NCBI RefSeq assembly: GCF_001866075.3
Contig: NZ_CP063356.1
Location: 4,888,164 to 4,952,163, forward strand
Direction of reading: 5' to 3'
Source: Anaerobacillus isosaccharinicus
Lineage (GTDB): Bacteria; Bacillota; Bacilli; Bacillales; Anaerobacillaceae
Length of the DNA: 64,000 nt
Shown: in pieces, positions 27,298 to 36,390 of the stretch
Position numbering within the stretch: the stretch's first letter is position 1
Layout of the letters: each line of letters starts with the position of its first letter
Notes under the pieces: model-generated
What the model saw: the letters and a program-made list of their open reading frames with translations, nothing else
The model's database searches: none
Told to the model about the DNA's origin: nothing
Program-made: the position numbers and the translations under genes

Positions 27298-27969
27298 TTA
27301 TAGTGGTCCAGAAATTCCTTGCTTACGGATCATCACAAAGTGAGCCCCTAGTAAACCAAGTAAAGCTCCTGGCATGAAAAATACGTGAATAGCAAAAAAT
27401 CTTGTTAATGTTTGAGCTCCGATAATTTCTCCCCCAGCTAAGAATGTCTTAGCAAAGCCTCCAATAACCGGTGCACTTTCAGCAATTTGTAAGCCTACTA
27501 CTGTTGCAAAATAAGCTTTCATATCCCAAGGTAATAAGTAACCTGTAAAACCTAAACCTAACATTACAAAGAAAATAAGTACTCCTACAACCCAGTTTAA
27601 TTCACGAGGTTTTTTGTACGACCCTGTAAAGAAAACCCGTAATGTATGTAAAAACATCATTACAATAACTAAACTTGCACCCCAGTGATGCATCCCACGT
27701 ACGATTACACCAAACGTTACCTCATTCTGCAAATAATAAACAGATTGATAAGCATTAATAATATCAGGTACATAATACATCGTTAAAAACATTCCTGATA
27801 AAATTTGAATGACTGTAATGAAAAACGTTAACCCACCAAAACAATATACAAATGCTGAAAAGTGGTGCGCTGGATTAACATGCTCCGGCACTTCATGATC
27901 AGCAATATCACGCCACATTGGCGTAATATCTAGACGTTCGTCTACCCAATTATAAATCTTATTTAACAA
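27298..27969 (-). CDS. qcrB: Menaquinol:cytochrome c reductase cytochrome b subunit (QcrB)
   Basis: Four-helix cytochrome b6-type subunit (223 aa) that oxidises menaquinol. Heme b histidines are in RGMHHWGASLVIVMMFLHTLRVF and the later FFAIHVFFMPGALLGLLGAH segment. The N-terminal YNWVDERLDI is a family start. It lies 13 nt after qcrA and forms the reductase complex with QcrA and QcrC. Confidence 0.97.
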   Translation of the reverse strand: MLNKIYNWVDERLDITPMWRDIADHEVPEHVNPAHHFSAFVYCFGGLTFFITVIQILSGMFLTMYYVPDIINAYQSVYYLQNEVTFGVIVRGMHHWGASLVIVMMFLHTLRVFFTGSYKKPRELNWVVGVLIFFVMLGLGFTGYLLPWDMKAYFATVVGLQIAESAPVIGGFAKTFLAGGEIIGAQTLTRFFAIHVFFMPGALLGLLGAHFVMIRKQGISGPL

Positions 27970-27982
27970 TTATTACGCCTCC

Positions 27983-28489
27983 TTACACCTGTGGTCTTGG
28001 TCTTCCTAAATAAACAGTACCATCGCGAACTTCAAGGTCATATACAAATAACGGTTGAGTTGGCGGAGTACGATCAACGTTCTTTCCATCTTTTTCAAAA
28101 GCACCATAATGACACGGGCAGAAGAAGCGATTCTTAAATTCTTCATTCGTATCCCAGTCAACTGTACAACCTAAGTGTGTACAGACTGGTGAAAGTGCTA
28201 CAATTTGACCGTCTTCCTGATAGATCCAGGCAGATCTAGAAACTTCTGACTCATACCAAGCATCAACTTGATCAATTTTAAAGTCAAAACGTTTAGGTTC
28301 ACTCGATAATTGGCTAACTTGTGTTACTGCAACCATTTCTGTATCTGCACCTGTTTTTAGAGCTGGATCAAGTGCAAAGCGAACTAACGGCAACGTAATT
28401 CCTGCAGCCATAAATCCACCAACACCTGTTAACGTATAATTTAGGAACTGACGTCTTGATACTTTATGCTCTTTTTCACTCACTCTCAT
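27983..28489 (-). CDS. qcrA: Menaquinol:cytochrome c reductase Rieske iron-sulphur subunit (QcrA)
   Basis: Rieske [2Fe-2S] protein of the qcr complex: ligand motifs CTHLGC and CPCHYGAFE, with the RRQFLNYTLTGVGGFMAAGI membrane anchor and twin-Arg-type start. 168 aa. The ATG at 28489 is 3 nt from GGGAGG; a GTG at 28483 is better spaced, so the first two residues may be absent. The promoter may be the TTGACA-18-TATCAT pair about 60 nt upstream (weak inference). First gene of qcrABC; genes ypiF and ypiB precede it. Confidence 0.96.
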   Translation of the reverse strand: MRVSEKEHKVSRRQFLNYTLTGVGGFMAAGITLPLVRFALDPALKTGADTEMVAVTQVSQLSSEPKRFDFKIDQVDAWYESEVSRSAWIYQEDGQIVALSPVCTHLGCTVDWDTNEEFKNRFFCPCHYGAFEKDGKNVDRTPPTQPLFVYDLEVRDGTVYLGRPRPQV

Positions 28490-28602
28490 TTCCCTCCCAA
28501 CATTTTATTTTATAAGTCCCTCCGGACTATGTTAATACTCATTATACTAGGACATTATCATGATACTTTAATAACATTATCACTGTCAATAAAATGATAG
28601 AG

Positions 28603-29079
28603 TTAATTGTCCTCAATTTTTGCCTTTTGCCACTTATTGGTCATAATAGGTAACATTTGTTTAATTTGGTTAGACAAGGTTTCAAGTTTATATTTTTGCT
28701 CCATATGTTCAAGGGGAATCGAGGGAATCCATAGTAATGTGTCTTTCATTTCCCCTTCAATTTGTTTCCACTCAATATCTGATGTTAAATAGATAATATG
28801 AGAAAAACCATTTTCTTTTAAGTGTTCATCAAATGAATTAATTTTTGACAAACGTTCTTCTACTTTTTCAGTTTTTAAGTATGTATATGACGGAAATTGG
28901 AAAACCCTTCCTTTAAACTGTCTTTCTAATTCATCACTAATTAAGGTGATAAATTCCCCCATCTGAACAGTAGATTTAAGCTCATTTCCCCACGAAATTG
29001 GAACTAAAGGGATGATTGCTGTATCTACATATTCCTTTGCTTGTAAATAAAGATCTATTTCTTTTGCTTGCCACTTCAT
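28603..29079 (-). CDS. ypiF: YpiF family protein (DUF2487)
   Basis: 158-aa soluble protein located between ypiB and qcrA, as B. subtilis YpiF. Family-type features: VDTAIIPLVPISWG, FPSYTYLKTEK and IIYLTSDIEW. The function is unknown; its neighbours suggest a link to quinol reductase assembly but nothing in the sequence proves it. The ATG at 29079 follows GGAGGAGG; an upstream ATG contains this site, so the shorter form is more likely. Confidence 0.82.
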   Translation of the reverse strand: MKWQAKEIDLYLQAKEYVDTAIIPLVPISWGNELKSTVQMGEFITLISDELERQFKGRVFQFPSYTYLKTEKVEERLSKINSFDEHLKENGFSHIIYLTSDIEWKQIEGEMKDTLLWIPSIPLEHMEQKYKLETLSNQIKQMLPIMTNKWQKAKIEDN

Positions 29080-29183
29080 TTCTTCTTTGTCCTCCTCCAT
29101 TTTCATCTCTACTTTATTTTATACTAAGCAGACATTTAACAACCAAATTTTTTATTTTTTTCCTACTCCGTTAATATAAGCAA

Positions 29184-29214
29184 AATTAAAAGCCCTTATT
29201 CTTTAAGGGCTTTT
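29184..29214 (-). terminator. Intrinsic terminator overlapping the ypiB stop codon
   Basis: AAAAGCCCTTA and TAAGGGCTTTT with a 5-nt loop, followed on the minus strand by TTAATTTTG. The left part of the stem contains the ypiB stop, as often found when translation ends on the hairpin. Confidence 0.85.
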
Positions 29215-29747
29215 AGATTTTTTAACAGCTCACTATATTTAAGAAAACTATCTTTGTCTCCAGTATCTAATGCCTCGTCAATAAGTTTAGTTAGTCGCTT
29301 TTTTTCAAAGCGAAATTTTGCTTGATCAATAATTAAATCAGCAAATAAGCTATAAATCTTCTCAGTTTCCTTGTCAATTGGAGTAAACGGATTATCTTCT
29401 AAAACAGACACATACTGTGGATTTTTCTTAGCATCTTTAAAATTTAACTGAATATAAATTTCTTCTTCTTTATTTAGACGGATATCATGAAATGACTTTT
29501 CTGCATCCATAGTCACGTGCTGTCTTTTATGGAAGCTAAATGGGATACAATCAACATCGTTAGCTGAAATGATTAAAGATTTCGGACAGTATTCTGCATT
29601 TTCTACAAAGTGAACTTTTCCCATTAAAAAGTCATCACTCATTAAGTAGTTTAACAACCATGCACACTCTCTACGTTTTAACTGGTAATTATTTAAAAAC
29701 CACTTTAAAAAATCTTTTTTTTCTAAAATCGAGATCGTGCTACTCAT
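29196..29747 (-). CDS. ypiB: YpiB, UPF0302 family protein
   Basis: 183-aa protein of the UPF0302 family. Typical segments are FLKWFLNNYQLKRRECAWLLNYLMSDD, LGKVHFVENAEYCPKSLIISAND-type sequence and FADLIIDQAKFRFEKKRL near the C-terminus. The role is unknown; the gene is conserved in this place in Bacillus. The ATG at 29747 follows GAGGGG (7 nt); a longer reading into the upstream repeat has no support. Confidence 0.87.
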   Translation of the reverse strand: MSSTISILEKKDFLKWFLNNYQLKRRECAWLLNYLMSDDFLMGKVHFVENAEYCPKSLIISANDVDCIPFSFHKRQHVTMDAEKSFHDIRLNKEEEIYIQLNFKDAKKNPQYVSVLEDNPFTPIDKETEKIYSLFADLIIDQAKFRFEKKRLTKLIDEALDTGDKDSFLKYSELLKNLKALKE

Positions 29748-29764
29748 ATCGTTTCCCCTCCTCT

Positions 29765-29928
29765 TAAGAAAAGCGCAGAGCGCCCGCTTAGCGGCGACAA
29801 GCAAATGTTCTGACAGAAAAAAATGTGCTTTTTCATTTTTTGTCTGGCAGGTTATTTGACCTCGAGCCGCTGGCGCTCGGAGCTAGACAACATTCAAAGT
29901 TTTAAAAGTTGTCTTATTCTTTTTTTAA
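29765..29928. repeat. Palindromic GCGCCCGCTTAGCGGCGACAAG-type repeat element
   Basis: Structure: GC-rich left part (AAGCGCAGAGCGCCCGCTTAGCGGCGAC), an inner hairpin CAGAAAAAAATG...CATTTTTTGTCTG, GC-rich right part (CCTCGAGCCGCTGGCGCTCGGAGCTAGAC) and a closing hairpin GACAAC...GTTGTC. It has no coding content and sits upstream of ypiB. Related fragments are visible at 48382 (AAAAGCGGAGCGCC) and 35125 (AAAAGCGCATAGC). From general knowledge, dispersed elements of this kind (AAGCGC...GGAGCTAGACA) occur in many Bacillaceae. The rest of the 29748-30097 gap shows nothing else. Confidence 0.75.
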
Positions 29929-30097
29929 AAGCACAAAGCGCCTGAAGGCTAAATAGCTACTAAGTTCATGAATTTAATTTTTTTACCTACTGTTCTATTG
30001 AGATTATTTCTCTATTTATAAAAAATAATCCCTTACTATAATAATATTCGTTTATAACGGTAAAAATCCTTTAAAAAACAGAAATAATTTTAAATTT

Positions 30098-31141
30098 TCA
30101 CAACTTTTTCAAATATTTCATACTAGGTCCAACTGTAACTCCTACAAAAACACTATTTTCAATCTTTTTTACGATATCTAAGTAGATTAGCATGTTCAAA
30201 AATCGTTTTATAATCATATCTTCCTTTGTGTCAAAGTAATACTCTTTTACGAATGGTGATAAAAAAGAAACAAGAAACTCAACTTCAAGACCTTCCTCTT
30301 CATTTAAAGAATCTAAAAGAAGCTCATATAAAAGACCAACTGTTGGAAAAGCTCGACGATACAGCTTATGCCAGTAGGTTACAATACTTTTCACTAACTC
30401 TGGAAGCCTCATTTCGTAAAGTTCTTCTACACGTTTTGTTGCTGTTAGTGTACTATCGTTTTCAACGATCCACCCTTTATGAAAACAGTAATCATAAATT
30501 AGTGAAAAGCGGTCAGGGTATTGAGCAAAACGCCGGCCATAACCAAACCGCCATTGTTCCTTAGGTAATACTTCCTTATAGGAAAATTGCTTCATGATTT
30601 CTTGAAAGTCTTTTTTATAAAGAACACCAGCTTTTGTCAAAGATAATGGTTTTTCTACTAAATAATCGATTAGCACAAATAAGTCATTGACGATCGTAAT
30701 CTCACTTTGACCGTTGGGATCGTTCGGTAAAATTAATGTCTCTTCCTTTATTCTCATTTTGATAGTGCGACGCAATTCCTTTTTCACTTGAGATGGAACT
30801 AAGTAGTTACGATTTATATAGGTAAACAAGAAACCATTTGCCGTAAGCTCTTCCAACATCTCTAAAAATGAACTTTCCTTCAAATGGGGAACAAAACCAT
30901 TTAGCTCTTCTTTAGAAAGCAAACTATTTTGATCATAGCATAAGGTCAAGGCCATTTTCTTTGCATCGTTTGTAAGACGATTATATCTGTCAGTGACATG
31001 ATCCAAATTAACTAACATCGGATAAAGCATTTCAACTAATTCTCGTTTCGAATTAATATTACACGCTACGACATCTTCATCTTTTAGTAACTTAATTAAT
31101 TCATTTCGGTCTTGAAAAAGTAGGACATCCATTAAATTCAT
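30098..31141 (-). CDS. Unrecognised 347-aa protein, possibly helicase-associated winged-helix type
   Basis: No clear family match from memory. The protein is soluble and helical, with a start LLFQDRNELIKLLKDEDVVACNINSKRELVEML and a repeated helix-loop-helix pattern (SLLSKEELNGFVPHLKESSFLEMLEELTANGFLF) resembling winged-helix or helicase-associated regions. Aromatic and Arg-rich tracts (KEQWRFGYGRRFAQYPDRFSLIYDYCFHKGW) lie in the middle. No catalytic signature. The ATG 31141 follows GGTG 6 nt upstream. It stands alone between ypiA and the repeat-rich gap before ypiB; B. subtilis has no equivalent at this spot. Confidence 0.55.
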   Translation of the reverse strand: MNLMDVLLFQDRNELIKLLKDEDVVACNINSKRELVEMLYPMLVNLDHVTDRYNRLTNDAKKMALTLCYDQNSLLSKEELNGFVPHLKESSFLEMLEELTANGFLFTYINRNYLVPSQVKKELRRTIKMRIKEETLILPNDPNGQSEITIVNDLFVLIDYLVEKPLSLTKAGVLYKKDFQEIMKQFSYKEVLPKEQWRFGYGRRFAQYPDRFSLIYDYCFHKGWIVENDSTLTATKRVEELYEMRLPELVKSIVTYWHKLYRRAFPTVGLLYELLLDSLNEEEGLEVEFLVSFLSPFVKEYYFDTKEDMIIKRFLNMLIYLDIVKKIENSVFVGVTVGPSMKYLKKL

Positions 31142-31206
31142 ACTATTCACCGTTCTCTCATATCAGGATACTATTGAATAGTATGAACGGATTATTGCAT
31201 TTCTAT

Positions 31207-32475
31207 TTAATACTCATTCTCAAATTCCAAAAGTAACTGATCTAAATGTTCTTTGGAAGGATCTAGTTCAAATGCTTTCTTAATAACCATTTTAGCTTTT
31301 TCTTTATGACCATTTTCTAATAACACTTGTCCATACTCTTCCATAAAATCACTGTCATGTGCAAGCTGTTGGGAAACTTGCTCATATAAATCAAGAACAT
31401 TTGAATCGTCTTCTAATTGATGCTTCGCTGTCGCTAAGAACCAATCAAATAACGGATCTTCTTCACCTTGATCTTTTAGAAAATTAATTAATTCTTGAAG
31501 TTCCTCAAAACTCTCTTCTTTTTTTAATAAACTTGCCAGCATCTTTGCTCCCTCAAAGTTACTTGGGTTAATAGCTAACACTTTCCTTAAGTACTGCTCT
31601 CCCTCATCTGCGTACCCATTATTTAACGAAACTCTCGCCCCTTGGACATATAACGCTTCGTTAAACTCATCGATCTCTATTCCTTTTTTAAAAATTTGGA
31701 TCGCTTCGTGGATGCGCCCCTCTTCCTCATAAGCTTCCCCTAGGTATGGATAAACACTAGAATAGCTTTCATCCATATCTATTACTTTTTCAAATTGGGT
31801 GATCGCTACAGAGAAATTTTGAATTTGAAATGCAGTATAACCGTATCCAAAGTGAGCGTCAATTGTTGCATCATCGTTATTTATTCCATCCTCATAAAAG
31901 GTAATTGCTTCTTCAAAATAGCCACTTGCACTATAAGCTTCAGCTAAGCGCAAGGCAATGTTTGTCCCATCAAGTTCATCTTGAAATGGTAAAACTTTTT
32001 TATAATAAGGTATTGATTTTTGATAGTCACCTCTAGATAAGTAAAACTCTCCTAAACCAAATAATACGATCGGCTCTTCGGGGACTTTACTTTCTGCATT
32101 TAATAGTTTAAGTTCAGCTACTTCATCTAATCCTTGCAACTGATATAAATCTGCTAACAGCAGTTGACCTTGTACATAGACAGGATCATCTTCCTTAATT
32201 TCCAATAGCATTTCAATAGCCTCATCTTCCTCATCTAAGTCAATTAATAGTTCGGCCATAAACGTATACAATTCACCTTCATCAGGGTAAAGCGCTAGTA
32301 ATTCTTCAATTATAACTTTTGCTAAATCTACTAAACCTAATTCATAGTAAATTTCAGCAACTGAATACTTAGAATCATGGTCACCTGTTTTGCTCACTTG
32401 TTTTAACTCGTCAAGAGCGGCCTCCATTTTCCCTTCTTCGATAAGTGTTAGTGCTTTTTTAAGCCCAATATTCAT
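31207..32475 (-). CDS. ypiA: TPR-repeat protein YpiA
   Basis: 422-aa acidic protein composed almost wholly of tetratricopeptide repeats (at least ten 34-residue units; examples SVAEIYYELGLVDLAKVIIEEL and VLFGLGEFYLSRGDYQKSIPYYKKVL). It is cytoplasmic and a likely scaffold, role unknown. In B. subtilis ypiA lies between ypiB and aroE (here aroA), as it does here with two extra genes in the interval. Confidence 0.88.
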   Translation of the reverse strand: MNIGLKKALTLIEEGKMEAALDELKQVSKTGDHDSKYSVAEIYYELGLVDLAKVIIEELLALYPDEGELYTFMAELLIDLDEEDEAIEMLLEIKEDDPVYVQGQLLLADLYQLQGLDEVAELKLLNAESKVPEEPIVLFGLGEFYLSRGDYQKSIPYYKKVLPFQDELDGTNIALRLAEAYSASGYFEEAITFYEDGINNDDATIDAHFGYGYTAFQIQNFSVAITQFEKVIDMDESYSSVYPYLGEAYEEEGRIHEAIQIFKKGIEIDEFNEALYVQGARVSLNNGYADEGEQYLRKVLAINPSNFEGAKMLASLLKKEESFEELQELINFLKDQGEEDPLFDWFLATAKHQLEDDSNVLDLYEQVSQQLAHDSDFMEEYGQVLLENGHKEKAKMVIKKAFELDPSKEHLDQLLLEFENEY

Positions 32476-32550
32476 ATTTTTATCCCCTAATCTTTTTAAA
32501 AGTTTTAGTGTTATAAATGTTAATTCCCTAGTTTTTTATTTCAAAAATAA

Positions 32551-32586
32551 GAAAAAAAGAAAAGCCACCTAAATGCTGGTGGGCAG
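32551..32586 (-). terminator. Intrinsic terminator after the degenerate amidohydrolase gene
   Basis: GCCCACC and GGTGGC pair around an 8-nt loop on the minus strand with a following TTTTCTTTTTTT tract. Confidence 0.78.
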
Positions 32587-32617
32587 TTGTGTATTACTTC
32601 AATTATAGACAGTTCTC

Positions 32618-33550
32618 CTAATAATAATCAATATATATAGGCTCAGTCCCAAATGCATTGCTTATCGGATTGAATTTTCTCGGAACAGTTACAATTAACT
32701 CTTTACCACAACCTGGTTGTAAATAAACATTCGCAGCTGCTTTTTTTACAGTTCCATGTGTAAAAACAACCTTTGGTAAAAGCTCACTAAAGTCATTATT
32801 TTTTTCGGATAGCTCTTGTTTTGAAAAAAATAAGTAATCAGCATCTGTCCCAACTTGTAAAGATCCTTTCGTTGGGTATAACCCAACGTTTAATAAAAAC
32901 TGTTTTGTTAACGGAGTGTGTTCATTTGGTACTTCTACTTGAGTTGTTATTTTATTAGTCGTTAATAGTTCCTCCCATTCAGATTTGAGTCTTCGTGATT
33001 TCCAAGTCGTTAGATCAGGAATATTCCAAAGAGGAACAATCATTAACTGATATGGGAAAATTTCGTTACGAATCCACTGCCAACATATTGAATGAATGTC
33101 ATCGGGATCATTAATTTCAGTAAAAATAATCGGAACTTTGTGTTTTGAGCACTTTCTGATGATGGTCGGGGTTAGTTTTGTAAGTGGGATTTTCACTCCT
33201 ACTAAATAATCAATACTGCTATTAATTAAAGCGTGCTTTGCTTTCTTTAATTGGTGATGAAATTGACTCTCCGAGGAAACGTCACATGCCGTTATTATTG
33301 TTGTACAACCTATACTATGCAAATGCTTCATTCGCTCTTTAAAACGATCAAAATGACTAATTGAAACCACACTAAAATCAATCATAATAAACCCGGGAGT
33401 TAGAACAAACTGATTTGTATTTAACCTCATGTGCTTATACTTGGAAAAATGGTTGGCAGTATAAACAACCTTTGTACCTTCAATTAGATAAGACTTTTTT
33501 GTATTTTCACCATAATGGTTTGTTAAAGCATTTTCTAATATATATTTCAT
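32618..33550 (-). CDS. Degenerate amidohydrolase-fold protein
   Basis: 310-aa protein with the layout of cyclic amidohydrolases: YILENALTNHYG start (beta-sandwich), FVLTPGFIMIDFSVVSISHFD in place of the active DxHxH metal site, CTTIITACDVSSESQFHHQLK, a middle barrel segment, and NVGLYPTKGSLQVGTDADYLFF, a typical amidohydrolase C-terminal return motif. The two ligand histidines at the first site and most later ligands are absent, so enzyme activity is doubtful. The ATG 33550 is 6 nt after AGGAGGGG. It is located between ypiA and aroA and ends in a terminator. It could be a non-enzymatic structural or regulatory protein, or a diverging paralogue of another amidohydrolase. Confidence 0.7.
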   Translation of the reverse strand: MKYILENALTNHYGENTKKSYLIEGTKVVYTANHFSKYKHMRLNTNQFVLTPGFIMIDFSVVSISHFDRFKERMKHLHSIGCTTIITACDVSSESQFHHQLKKAKHALINSSIDYLVGVKIPLTKLTPTIIRKCSKHKVPIIFTEINDPDDIHSICWQWIRNEIFPYQLMIVPLWNIPDLTTWKSRRLKSEWEELLTTNKITTQVEVPNEHTPLTKQFLLNVGLYPTKGSLQVGTDADYLFFSKQELSEKNNDFSELLPKVVFTHGTVKKAAANVYLQPGCGKELIVTVPRKFNPISNAFGTEPIYIDYY

Positions 33551-33622
33551 TCTACCCCTCCTTTTCACATGAAAAGCTATCTTATAGACAAGCTATGTGA
33601 GAAGGGAACATTATATTACCTA

Positions 33623-33656
33623 CAAAAAAAAGTTCCTGCCAAATTCAGCAGGAAAA
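33623..33656 (-). terminator. Intrinsic terminator downstream of aroA
   Basis: Minus-strand TTCCTGC and GCAGGAA pair around an 8-nt loop; C then TTTTTTTT follow. It lies 170 nt after the aroA stop and before the amidohydrolase-like gene. The intervening DNA shows no gene. Confidence 0.8.
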
Positions 33657-33827
33657 ATAGTTGGTTGGAGTGGAGAATTGGCGTTATACCGTAATCTAAA
33701 TCACTAAGTATAACAAAACTAAAAACACTACAAGTAGTAATTTTAGTTTAAAACTTGGGAACTGATTAATTCCATTATATTATTGCACCACAACAAATGT
33801 CAATAAATATTCAGAAAATTTTATATA

Positions 33828-35111
33828 TTAAATTAATTCCTGTATATGATCAAAGAAGGTAGGATATGAAACGTCAATTGCTTCAATGTCTTCGATTTCC
33901 ACTTGGGCAGAAGAAACTAAGCCTGCAATGGCCATCGCCATTCCGATCCGATGATCACCAAAGCTTGCCACTTTCCCACCTATCAACGGTGTCGGACCGT
34001 GAATAATCATGCCGTCATCTGTTGCCTCAATATTAGCACCTAATGTTTTTAATTGACTAACAACTGTATCAATCCGATTTGTCTCTTTTACTTTCAATTC
34101 CTCGGCATCCTTAATGACCGTCGTTCCATTTGCTTGTGTTGCTAGAACCGCAATAATTGGTATTTCATCAATTAATCGTGGAATAATCTCACCACTAATT
34201 TCAATTCCTTGAAGTTCGGAAGTCCGGATTGTTAAATCAGCCATTTTTTCTTCATTGATCACTTTTTCATTTGTTAGTTGCAGCTTAGCACCCATTTTTA
34301 GTAAAACATCAATTATCCCTGTTCGGGTTTCATTTATGCCAACATTTGTTAACGTAATTTCACTATTTTCAACAATCGCCCCAGCAACTAAAAAGAAAGC
34401 AGCAGAAGAAATATCACCAGGTACGACAACATGTTGAGACGCTAACTCTTGTCCACCTACAACAGAAACTGTCAATCCATCTTCTTGTAACTCTACACCA
34501 AATGCTTTTAACATTCGCTCGGTATGATCCCTTGACTTATGAGGTTCTCTCACCGTTGTGATTCCTTCACTTTGCAAGCCTGCTAGCAAAATGGCAGACT
34601 TTACTTGAGCACTTGCTACTGGTGATGTATAAGTAATACCTTTGGTTTGCCCACCTCGAATTGCAAGCGGCGTGAAATTCCCTTTACCACGCCCATCAAT
34701 TTTTGCACCCATTTTTCTAAGTGGCTCGGTAACTCTTGCCATTGGTCTTTTTGCGATAGAATCATCTCCAATTACTACAGAATGGAATGGTCTAGTTGCT
34801 AAAATCCCTAACATTAATCTTGTTGTTGTGCCAGAATTACCTACATCTAATATTTCAGAAGCTTCACTTAAACCGTTCCAGCCCTTACCGAACACAGTAA
34901 CTCTATCTTCTTCTTGTTTAATTTCTATACCTAGTTTTCGAAAGCATGAGATCGTACTTAAACAATCTTCCCCAGGTAAAAATCCTTCTACTGTTGTTTT
35001 ACCATTTGCAATTGCACCAAACATAACCGCCCGGTGTGAAATTGATTTATCACCGGGAATTTTTATTTTCCCTTTTAATTGTTGTACCCGTTCAACTATT
35101 TTCTTTGACAA
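33828..35111 (-). CDS. aroA: 3-phosphoshikimate 1-carboxyvinyltransferase (EPSP synthase)
   Basis: Sixth step of the shikimate pathway. Characteristic motifs: [72 protein letters not shown] and [11 protein letters not shown]. 427 aa. The start is a TTG at 35111, 6 nt after AGAGGTG; the upstream in-frame GTG lies inside that site. It is the last gene of the aro/trp supraoperon, after tyrA, as in B. subtilis (where it is called aroE). No separate promoter is evident. Confidence 0.97.
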   Translation of the reverse strand: MSKKIVERVQQLKGKIKIPGDKSISHRAVMFGAIANGKTTVEGFLPGEDCLSTISCFRKLGIEIKQEEDRVTVFGKGWNGLSEASEILDVGNSGTTTRLMLGILATRPFHSVVIGDDSIAKRPMARVTEPLRKMGAKIDGRGKGNFTPLAIRGGQTKGITYTSPVASAQVKSAILLAGLQSEGITTVREPHKSRDHTERMLKAFGVELQEDGLTVSVVGGQELASQHVVVPGDISSAAFFLVAGAIVENSEITLTNVGINETRTGIIDVLLKMGAKLQLTNEKVINEEKMADLTIRTSELQGIEISGEIIPRLIDEIPIIAVLATQANGTTVIKDAEELKVKETNRIDTVVSQLKTLGANIEATDDGMIIHGPTPLIGGKVASFGDHRIGMAMAIAGLVSSAQVEIEDIEAIDVSYPTFFDHIQELI

Positions 35112-35166
35112 GAAAAACACCTCTTATGAAAAGCGCATAGCACCAAATTTTTCAAGATTAATTAAT

Positions 35167-36273
35167 TTATGAACCTATGTATCCCTCATATAAATGGTCT
35201 TTTAAACAAGCTAAAGCACGATCTCGATCTTGATCAGATCGAAAGCTTAGTCGTAGGACTCCCATTATATCTTCACGTGTTTCTAGGATACGAATGTTAG
35301 TTATACTAATTTCTTCTCTTGCTAGAATACCCGTCACATCAGAAATTACACCAGGGTGATCAGGAACATCTACATATAAATCATAAAAAGACGGAATTGC
35401 CCCTTTTTGTTTAGTTGGCAGGCCATCTCTAAATATTTTTGCCGTTTGGAAATAATCATAAATCTCTTGATCTTCTGCCTTGTCTATCAATTGTTTAACA
35501 AGTTCCATTTCCTCTTGCCACCGTGTCAAAAGCTTAAGCAATGTTTCTTTATTATGAATTAAAATATCTCGCCACATAATTGGACTCGCTGAAGCGATCC
35601 TTGTAATATCTCGAAACCCACCAGCCGCTAAATTTGATAGAAGTGGTTCCTCTTTTTCAATCTTCGCTACTTGGTGTACAAGACTTGCTGCAATAATATG
35701 AGGAAAATGACTAATAATGCCTGCAAGCTCATCATGTTGCTTTGGTGACAATTCAATAAATTTTGCTTTCGTTCCTTTTAGCCAATTTTGTAACTGGATA
35801 ATTTTGTTCATGTTTGTGTTTGCACTAGGAGTTAAAATATAAAAAGCATTTTCAAACAAATGAGCTTTCGCAGCATCCACCCCTGTTTTATGGGAACCAG
35901 CCATCGGATGCCCACCAATAAAGGTGACCTTTTTCGCTTCTAAGGAAATTGCTTTTTTTACGATTTTTTCTTTTGTACTTCCTACATCAGTAATAATTGC
36001 TGATGGTTTTAATTCGCAACCTACTAAAACTTCAATTAACTCCTCGGTCTTTGTTACTGGTGTTGCTAAAATAATTAAATCTGCATTAACAACGCCTTCT
36101 TGAATACTATCAACCAACTCGTCGATGACGCCTAATGACTTTGCCATTTTCAGCTGGTCATCTTTAATATCAAATCCATGCACTAGAGTATTGGGATGTT
36201 CTTTTTTAATTGCTAGGGCGATAGATCCACCTATTAAACCTAAACCAATTACAAATACTTTCCTACTGCTCAA
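35167..36273 (-). CDS. tyrA: Prephenate dehydrogenase with ACT domain
   Basis: NAD-dependent oxidative decarboxylation of prephenate to 4-hydroxyphenylpyruvate on the tyrosine branch. Rossmann motif FVIGLGLIGGSIALAI, the DVGSTKEKIV and GGHPMAGSHKTGVDAA motifs, and a C-terminal ACT domain (DLYVDVPDHPGVISDVTGIL) that usually senses tyrosine. TTG start at 36273, 8 nt after GGGGGAG, giving 368 aa. It comes after hisC and before aroA in the supraoperon. Confidence 0.95.
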   Translation of the reverse strand: MSSRKVFVIGLGLIGGSIALAIKKEHPNTLVHGFDIKDDQLKMAKSLGVIDELVDSIQEGVVNADLIILATPVTKTEELIEVLVGCELKPSAIITDVGSTKEKIVKKAISLEAKKVTFIGGHPMAGSHKTGVDAAKAHLFENAFYILTPSANTNMNKIIQLQNWLKGTKAKFIELSPKQHDELAGIISHFPHIIAASLVHQVAKIEKEEPLLSNLAAGGFRDITRIASASPIMWRDILIHNKETLLKLLTRWQEEMELVKQLIDKAEDQEIYDYFQTAKIFRDGLPTKQKGAIPSFYDLYVDVPDHPGVISDVTGILAREEISITNIRILETREDIMGVLRLSFRSDQDRDRALACLKDHLYEGYIGS

Positions 36274-36300
36274 CGTTCTTTCTCCCCCTCTATTCTCACA

Positions 36301-36390
36301 ATAGAATGTAGTGTGTAAAGTTGGTGAAAGAATCGCTGCAAGGGAATTCTCTAATAACATTAAACTCTACATTCTAAACTATTAACTATT
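36301..36390. repeat. Inverted pair of the TAGAATGTAG repeat between hisC and tyrA
   Basis: TAGAATGTAG (left) and CTACATTCTA (right) are exact complements spaced by about 60 nt, each with short extra homology to the copies near 22886. The right arm reaches the hisC stop codon. Confidence 0.7.

Noticed and set aside
29765-29928. Element considered as a tRNA or structured riboswitch
   Set aside because: No cloverleaf or known riboswitch core; related fragments occur at other loci, which fits a dispersed repeat.
34642-35172. 176-codon plus-strand reading opposite aroA
   Set aside because: Antisense shadow of a full-length, well-conserved EPSP synthase gene.
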